Part shown: positions 57,871 to 64,000 of the stretch, in pieces | Layout of the letters: every line of letters begins with the position of its first letter | How positions within the stretch are numbered: position 1 is the first letter of the stretch | NCBI RefSeq assembly: GCF_003473485.1 | Contig: NC_053048.1 | Coordinates: 49,473,755 to 49,537,754 of the forward strand | DNA length: 64,000 nt | Reading direction: 5' to 3' | Source of the DNA: Medicago truncatula | Lineage: Eukaryota > Streptophyta > Magnoliopsida > Fabales > Fabaceae | Notes under the pieces: model-generated | The model's input: the letters and a program-made list of their open reading frames with translations, nothing else | Database searches by the model: none | What the model was told of the DNA's origin: nothing | Translations under genes and position numbers: made by a program

Positions 57871-58868
57871 TTTTTTTTTTTTTTTTAAGAAAATGTGCTT
57901 ATAACATTTCATTAATGATAATAGTTTCAATACAATGTGGGACAACATAATAAAAGTTGGGACTAGCTAAAGAAGTGGCTTCCCTTGCTAACGCATGAGC
58001 CGCCGCATTCGCTTGTCGCCTAATAAACTCAACCCTTGAGTTTGTGAAAGAAAACAATTCTCGGCACGCACCAATGATATTTCCAAACTCTGTAACATCC
58101 GTCGTGCGGGAATGAAAAGCATCTCTCGTGATCTTGGAATCAATCTCAAAATCAACATGATCGAATTGCATGTCCGTTATCCATTGAAAGGCATGATATA
58201 ATCCCAAAGCTTCACCGATTTCTACTAGATAAATATGATTAAATTGATGCACCTTAGCTAACACAAAAGTTCCTGTGTCGTCCCGAACACAAATGCCAAT
58301 ACCTATGCGATGGAAATGTTCCGAGAAAGCCGCGTCTACATTGCACTTAAACCTTCCAACACTTGGTGGCTGCCAATGGGTGATAGCAGGTCGAGGTTGG
58401 AGCTGTTGCTGCTGCACAGTCTGCTGCACAGACACGGCAGGCTGCAGCTGCTGCTCGGACACGGCAGGCTGCAGCTGCTGCTCGGACACGGAAGGCTGCT
58501 GCTGCTGCACGGACACGGCAGGCTGCTGCTGCTGCACGGACACGGCAGGCTGCATCTGCTGCACGGACACAGAAGGCTGCAGCTGCTGCATACCCGGCTG
58601 TAACAGCACTTCTGCTCGCGGTAAATTAGCTTCCTGCTAGTCCTCAATCATGTGTCTAGCTCTATCAACAACTTGCGCACTCACCTCATTTACGTCTTCC
58701 CAAATTTTGAGATTCCGATGCTTCCACAAGCTCCAGCAAGTCGCAGCAAAACGCTGTTGGACATTCATATTTGAGTTTTGGAGTAAATAGAAGATTGTAT
58801 TGACAGCAGAATCCGAATTTATTGCTGCATTTTGAATATCGTACCAAATTCCAGCTGATAAACTTCAC
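57871..58868 (-). pseudogene. 5'-truncated LINE, RNase H end with Gln-rich repeat
   Basis: The T run at 57871-57886 is the reversed tail. The frame 58609-57899 has no ATG start and continues upstream through a TAG at about 58637 into LWKHRNLKIWEDV, the end of the zf-RVT region. An RNase H domain follows (RFKCNVDAAF, VEIGEALGLYHAF, FEIDSKITRDAF, RRQANAAAHALA). Between the two lies a Gln-rich spacer made of ten-residue repeats (QPAVSVQQQQ type) at about 58400-58595. No target duplication found. Confidence 0.82.
58400..58595. repeat. 30-bp coding repeat (QPAVSVQQQQ type)
   Basis: About six imperfect units of 27-30 bp with GGACACGGCAGGCTGC and CTGCTGCTG cores; on the minus strand each encodes a Gln-rich decapeptide. 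Confidence 0.88.
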
Positions 58869-60067
58869 TTTGTATTAAATTCAAAGTTGTATAATAGTAC
58901 AAACTTCATTTTCCTCTAAAAAATAGTATAAACTTCACTTTCAAATTTCTTCAAATCACACGTTTTTAAATTTGTAAAAAAAGAGTAACAAAAAAATGTT
59001 TAATGAAAATAGACAGTTAGTTTTCAAAACATCTATAGTTATGGGGTACAGTTTAATTAGAAAAATAGTTCGCTTGCCATGGGGTAAATTTGTCTACAAA
59101 ATAATATAACCAAAAAGTTGTCAAGTGTGTAGTTAACTTTAGAGTCGTCCTTTGTGTGGTTAACTTTAGAGTTGTCCTTTAGATAGACAAAATCATATGC
59201 AACTAAAAACAAAATCATGTAACTAATTATCGACCAAACCTTTAGCTGCACAAATTTACTCTTAACAGCTAAACTACTTTTTGGTCCTTGGTAGCATTTC
59301 TATTATTTTTTTCTTCTCTTGAAATGCTGGTGAATTCTTGGAAACAGTGGTTAAAATCCAGAATGTGTGTCTATGAGAGATCCAAAAGAGAAGATTACTT
59401 GGGTTAAATGATTTGAGGTGCGTAAATCAAAACGTGGATGTGAGTTGGGAGGTCTTTGGAGTAAGAGTTGACGCGAAGGAGGTTCTTTGTCTGAATATAT
59501 CTTCAACTAGACAAATTTCTTCAGATGCTGTCCATGGTTTACCTATGTCTTGCCTGGTTCTGTGAGGGCAAGGATGGTTGAACAGTTTCAGTTAAATCTA
59601 CTTATGATGTTTCGCAACATTCGATAAGCAAATTTTCAGTTGGAAAATTACATGCCAACGTGCAAGCATGTACTCATTTCATTAATTAATCTGTGAACTA
59701 TATTCTAAAAGGGGCATGAGTACAAGCTGCATGTCTAGCAATGCTGATCACTGCATTTCAAGGATAGATTCACAACAAAAGATATACAACATAAACCAAC
59801 AAATCTATTTCTCAACATATCTTCTGAAAGAGATCAATCTGAAGATAACAGACAAGTGTTTTAAAAATCAGAATATGACTCATATTAGACATGAGTCATG
59901 ACCCCCAAAAAAATCTATAGATTTCAATTATAGCACAAGCAGATATTATTTACCGTGGGAACAAAAACGATTGAACATTTTAGCCAACACAACAGTAATG
60001 TCTCCTCCAGTTTTTCCATATGATAGAGATGTCTTTGTATAGTCAGATAAGCTTGCTGTAACTCAAC
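58869..60067. other. gene-free; faint LINE remnant and 3' region of RPA3
   Basis: Around 59330-59620 scattered frames (for example SVKSTYDVS) recall the LINE zf-RVT region but are too broken to define. The right part should contain the RPA3 3' UTR. Confidence 0.35.
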
Positions 60068-60557
60068 TCACAGGAACAAGTGTTTAAATTCTCCATTTGC
60101 AAGCTGACATAGCTTATGGTAGCTGAGCATATCTGCAAGCATTGAAACAATATCAGAACCCACAGCTTAATATGCTTAGAAATTTGAAATTTCACTTATA
60201 AAAAGGACCATAGAGAATAAATATCATTCCATTAAGTTTTAGAGTCATGTCTCAAAATCAATATGACAACCAGTTTGAGAAAAGGGAATAAAAAACAATA
60301 CCAATTTCATCACCAAAGTTGGTCCATAACTCAGCTTTGATGGACTTGTCACTGTTAACAATACCAATAACTTCTACAAAACTTGTAAGAGGAGCAGGGG
60401 GTGATCCTTTTACAATCAACTGCTTCTCATCTGGTGATTTTCCAATGACAGCTAGAACGTCAGATCGCACAACCTGCATCACTGTACGAACCCTTCTTCC
60501 GACATAAAAGGGCAACAGTTCTGCATTGACAATGACTGCAGGGCTTAATGGATCCAT
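60068..60557 (-). CDS. RPA3: replication protein A 14-kDa subunit (RPA3)
   Basis: Two coding exons: 60557-60302 and 60132-60068, joined in phase 1 by a 169-bp GT-AG intron; 106 aa, the usual length for plant RPA14. The protein is a single OB-fold: AVIVNAELLPFYVGRRVRTV, then QLIVKGSPPAPLTSFVEVIG, KAELWTNFGDEI and the C-terminal helix SYHKLCQLANGEFKHLFL. The subunit is the smallest part of the heterotrimeric single-strand DNA-binding complex used in replication and repair, in the nucleus. The ATG lies three bases after a leader-intron acceptor (GCAG, 60561-60564). Both exons are clean. Confidence 0.93.
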
Positions 60558-61790
60558 ATTCTGCAATATGCACAACAAGATGAATTAATTCGGAGTCAAA
60601 ATAAGGTGAAAAAGGTATTGATGGTATGAAAATGCTGTCTTGTTTGATCTATTTGACACTCGAATGAAACAACCAACTTAATGTAATAATGCATCTACCA
60701 GTAATTTACTCCTGTACAGATTTCAAATGTCTCCTGATTCGATAAAACTATAATTTAGAGCATATATGTGTATAATAGAGAGTGTTTTACTATAATTTTT
60801 AGGAGTGGAAAGTACCTTACTCAAAGACCAAAATATACAAAAGAACTAACTAGATAGGTATAAATGGAAAGAATACTACGTAGCACGGATACTTCAAATC
60901 GAAGGCTTGTCCGGTGTCTGATAGTATGATACGACCCAATTCGAGTAGGGATCACACTCCAGAAATTAGAGGGAGAAACTAGAGAAAAGAGAAAGAAAAT
61001 TCATTATATTTTTCATTGATTCTCATAATAAAGCATACAATGCTTATATAGACTTGTGCATACTCATAATAAGATAAGTGTACCCTAACATACTCAATAT
61101 TATCCCCTAACAATAGACCTTCTAGATCCTTCTAGATTAAGGTGAGTCATAATAACTTCTAGAACTAGATGAGTCACCACATTAGTGCTCCTTATTCTAA
61201 ATATCCTATCATAGTATCTCGAACTAACATGACACTGATGCATGTGGTTACATTCACTAACTTCAATTCTCTCAGATTACTATATACGAGTTGCATGTGT
61301 TTTATGCTTCATAGAGAGATTGAAATATATTGCACCACATTTCATTTACATTTTAATTTAAATAATTGAAACAAAATGATGACAAACTAAATAATCTGAA
61401 TTGAATTCGTTCATTTCTTCCCTTGAATCAAATCTACAATTGATTGTATTCCGTTGCATCAAAATAAACGAGCAACACAAATCAATGCAAGAATTGTTGA
61501 ATCAATCATGAACACGAAATTAGGGTTTATTATTTACACAGAAAAGACAAAAGAACGCAGAAAAAAGAGAAAGTGGCGTATGTATTTGATGCAGAAGAGC
61601 GTAAAGAAGCATGAAAAATGGTTTGTTAGAGAATGAAATGATGAATTGGAAGGGTTAGTTACCTGATTGATTGATTCAATTTGCAGATGCAAATTGCTGA
61701 AAAACGAAGCGGGAGATCGGAAACAGACGAGACGGGAGTAGACTGAGGGAGCGCGCCTTTTTCCTTTCCAGAACCCTTCTACTGTACTCC
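60558..61790 (-). promoter_or_regulatory. leader exon and leader intron of RPA3
   Basis: A donor CAATCAG before GTAACT ends a leader exon at 61663; the intron runs to 60561. The leader exon and promoter are GC-richer than the surroundings. GGAGCGCGCC at 61749-61758 (GGCGCGCTCC on the transcribed strand) resembles E2F-like sites (GCGCC), which would suit a replication gene. The E2F reading is inference. Confidence 0.6.
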
Positions 61791-62229
61791 TTCGGTCCTC
61801 CCTCTATTTATAACAAGAATCTTTTGAAATTTTTCCTTCTTCCTTTTTATAATTTTTTAATTTAACAGTTGTATTTATTACTTTTATTAAAATTTTGAGA
61901 TTAAAAAATGAATATCACCAAGGAAAAAATTTAGGTGCATATTTTTTCACGTGTTTTTAGTATAATTTTTAACTAAATTATTACTCTGATCTACTCAAAG
62001 TAAATAAGGAAATGCATCTAAATTTTGTCCTATTACTAATTATTATGAATGAGTTATACAAGAAATACTAATAAAAATACGTGAAAATAAATAATATTTT
62101 TAAATAATAATCACTCATCCATTATGTATGGTTAACCAAAATTTCTAATCGGTCAAATATCATATTTTCATTAAAAGTCCATATCATTCCATTAGGAAGT
62201 AGGAGGAATTTATCTTTCTCAACTTTCTA
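61791..62229. other. gene-free stretch
   Basis: CTCCTTCGGTCCTCCCTC at 61787-61804 may be one end of a Stowaway-type element. Otherwise nothing seen. Confidence 0.35.
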
Positions 62230-62890
62230 CTCATAATACCAATTTTGTGTGTTGGACAAAGTTTTGGAACATTCACACTATCCCCACTTAAAATCTTACT
62301 TGGAGAATTGATCCATAGAGGAATGATGCTTGATCATTTTTGTTCTCGTTGTGGTAATTTTGACGAAGATTTGGGTCTTGTCTTTAAAGTGTACACCTGG
62401 ATGAAAAATGTGTGGTTTCACTCACCTTTGAGTGTTTGATTTGAGGATTATCCCCTCTCTTTCATACCTTGGCTTGAATAGGTATTTTCTCATTCGTCAT
62501 TACATCTCATCTGTTATTTCTCTATGTTACGGTATTTGCTTTGCTCTTCACAAGTCTTGTTTTGATGGGAAACAAATCCTTGTGGAGGATATTGTTTGCA
62601 AGGCTTGAAATGTAGTTGATGACTACAAATTTAATGTTGAACACGCATGTAATGTAATATGTGCGGTATTGGTGTTGTTACGAGAGATTCATATGTATAT
62701 GATGTAGCAACGACCACTTGGTGTGTTGAAGCCCTTCCATATTTTGATATTGGTGAGGCTTTGGGTGTAAGGTTAGCAATTCAATTTGCTCTAGATACGA
62801 GGTTTTTTCAAGTGATGTTTGAAGGAGACTCTCTTGATGTGGTATGTGATTTTCACACATGTAATATGTAACGTCTCCGCTTGGTGGGCA

Positions 62891-63252
62891 TGTAACGCCC
62901 GAGGCTGATGAGGGTGGAGAGTGGTCCGGCTCCTGGCATGCTTCTAGGCAAAATTGAATCACATCGGAATGAGAGGGATCCTGAGGCCGTGCAGGTATGA
63001 GACTGCATGATTGAAGGAAGACTTATAAGAATTGTTTGGTACTACCTATATCAACAAGATGCATTTTCTTTTTGGTAGCTCATTCCATAAGAACTCCACA
63101 GTTAAGCGTGCTTGACTTGGAGTAGTCTTTGGATGGGTGACATACCAGGAACTTTTTCGGTAAGCGTGCGGGTGAGGACAAAACACGCTGAAAAGACTCG
63201 TGTTGGTTTGTAGGGTCAGTCGGCAATGCTTAAAGTCGTCTGTGATGTTACA
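62891..63252 (+). repeat. Cassandra LTR 1
   Basis: 362 bp, TGTAACGCCC to GATGTTACA. Alignable throughout to LTR 2, with a short length difference near the 5' end. Confidence 0.9.
63081..63151 (+). promoter_or_regulatory. 5S rRNA-derived Pol III promoter block in LTR 1
   Basis: AGAACTCCACAGTTAAGCGT and GGATGGGTGAC correspond to the A-box and C-box region of plant 5S rRNA. This is the defining feature of Cassandra LTRs. Confidence 0.88.
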
Positions 63253-63319
63253 AATGGTATCAGCAGACCTCTTCCAGTACGGTGTGGTTCGGGACGAACC
63301 AAGCGGAAGTTGGTGGGCA

Positions 63320-63699
63320 TGTAATACCCAAGGCTGACGAGGGCAGGGAGTGTCGCCGGTGCAAGGGGCGTGACAATGAGCAGCTCCCGACAGCTTCTAG
63401 ACGAACCGAATCACATCAGAATGAGAGGGATCCTGAGGCCGTGTAGGTATGAGACTACATGGTTGAAGGAAGGCTTATAAGAAGTGTTTGGTACTACCTA
63501 TATCAACAAGATGCATCTTCTTTTCGGTAGCTCATTCCATAAGAACTCCACAGTTAAGCGTGCTTGACTTGGAGCAATTTTGGGATGGGTGACCTACATG
63601 GAAATTTTCCGGTAAGCGTGCGAGTGAGGACAAAACACGCTGAAAAGACTCGTGTTGGTTTGTGGGGTCAGTCGGCAATCTTGAAACTGGGATGTTACA
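63320..63699 (+). repeat. Cassandra LTR 2
   Basis: 380 bp, TGTAATACCC to GATGTTACA. It differs from LTR 1 at many sites, so the insertion is not recent or the LTRs were reshuffled. Confidence 0.9.
63533..63604 (+). promoter_or_regulatory. 5S rRNA-derived Pol III promoter block in LTR 2
   Basis: The same block as in LTR 1, here with GGATGGGTGACC preserved one base further. Confidence 0.88.
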
Positions 63700-64000
63700 T
63701 AATCAATCTTACTTTGGTATGGAGCTTGGAGATTGCAATCGTCTTAGCTCCAATTTTAATTTCTTTTCATTGAGCCATGTTAAACGCAGTGCTAATACGA
63801 AGGCTCATTTTTTTAGGTTAAATCTGTCTTATCTTCCTCATCTATTGTTTGGATTGAGGAATATTATCCTTGTATTGCTTCTTTTGTTGTAGGTGATTTG
63901 GTTGTTTAATCAAATCTTCTTTCCGTCGGAAAAAACTGAAGTAAAATATAATTGTGCTCAAGTAAATAAATAAAATTTTGTCGATAAAAAAAACGTGTAT

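Larger units (their letters stand above)
62867..63699 (+). mobile_element. Cassandra TRIM retrotransposon with 5S rRNA-derived LTRs
   Basis: Two full LTRs (62891-63252 and 63320-63699) start TGTAA and end GATGTTACA. Directly after the first LTR is TGGTATCAG (63255-63263), a primer binding site for initiator Met-tRNA. Each LTR carries a 5S rRNA-like block. Outer flanks TAATA (62862-62866) and TAATC (63700-63704) match at 4 of 5 bases. A short extra piece, TGTAACG plus TCTCCGCTTGGTGGGCA (62867-62890), precedes the first full LTR and looks like the start of another LTR joined to the end of another internal region. There is no coding sequence, as expected for the family. Confidence 0.92.
62230..63940 (+). 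pseudogene. decayed RNase H-type LINE, split by a Cassandra element
   Basis: Broken frames give a zf-RVT remnant (LIHRGMMLDHFCSRCGNFDED) and an RNase H remnant (FDIGEALGVRLAIQFALDTR, then VMFEGDSLDVV). After the insertion the C-terminal SHVKRSANTKAH segment resumes at about 63770. The 3' end may be the A-rich sequence near 63980. Many stops; dead. Confidence 0.75.

Noticed and set aside
58275..58640. Cysteine-rich plus-strand frame that looks like a small secreted peptide array
   Set aside because: Antisense of the Gln repeat in the RNase H LINE; the Cys pattern is only CTG/TGC repeat translation.
63081..63151. Possible 5S rRNA gene
   Set aside because: Only the internal promoter part is 5S-like and it lies inside paired LTRs; Cassandra explains it.

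Overview
This is an AT-rich plant nuclear window and most probably a papilionoid legume of the Medicago/clover/pea type. That reading rests on plant-only gene families (F-box/DUF295, LIF2-like hnRNP, plant mobile domain), GT-AG introns, telo-box leaders, a Cassandra TRIM with 5S-derived LTRs, an Au-like SINE and CTCCCTCCG Stowaway MITEs. The species call is inference; no search was possible.

Layout. 1-7.1 kb: remnants of a hAT element and LINE 3' ends, two related Mutator-type MITEs (2.9-4.5 kb), a Stowaway MITE, then an intact single-exon gene of unknown function (6109-6978, minus) with GA-rich leader and TATA box. 7.7-14.0 kb: a minus-strand LINE with a 12-bp target duplication, missing its reverse transcriptase core and split by a 2149-bp LTR-type insertion with its own 5-bp duplication. 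15.0-29.3 kb: a tandem array of three F-box/DUF295 genes about 5.6 kb apart; the first two are broken and only the third (26317-27966) is intact. A LINE, a SINE and several MITEs lie between them. 30.7 kb: a MIRNA-like hairpin. 31.3-36.9 kb: a complete eight-coding-exon LIF2-like three-RRM gene. 39.9-47.1 kb: a complete RNA polymerase I subunit A49 gene whose introns hold a LINE fragment, a Stowaway MITE, a hAT MITE and a SINE. The two genes share a nearly identical 5' leader exon, leader intron and proximal promoter in direct orientation.

47.2-56.0 kb is one 8824-bp Mutator-like element with a perfect 9-bp duplication and about 143-bp terminal inverted repeats. It carries a transposase fused to an OTU protease domain, two small orphan ORFs, and on the other strand a three-exon plant mobile domain gene. 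Palindromes built on GGCAGTTAACTGCC and CCGAGG-AAAA-CCTCGG sit in both termini and upstream of most of its genes. The large genes carry a few disabling lesions, so this copy looks recently dead or mobilised in trans. This is the most interesting part of the window.

56.1-64 kb: another Mutator-type MITE directly abutting the large element, RNase H-type LINE remnants, an intact replication protein A 14-kDa subunit gene (RPA3, 60068-60557) with a leader intron, and a decayed LINE split by a Cassandra retrotransposon.

Five cellular genes appear intact: the unknown 289-aa gene, the third F-box gene, LIF2-like, A49 and RPA3. The last three act on chromatin/RNA, rRNA transcription and DNA replication respectively. 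Nearly everything else is transposon-derived.
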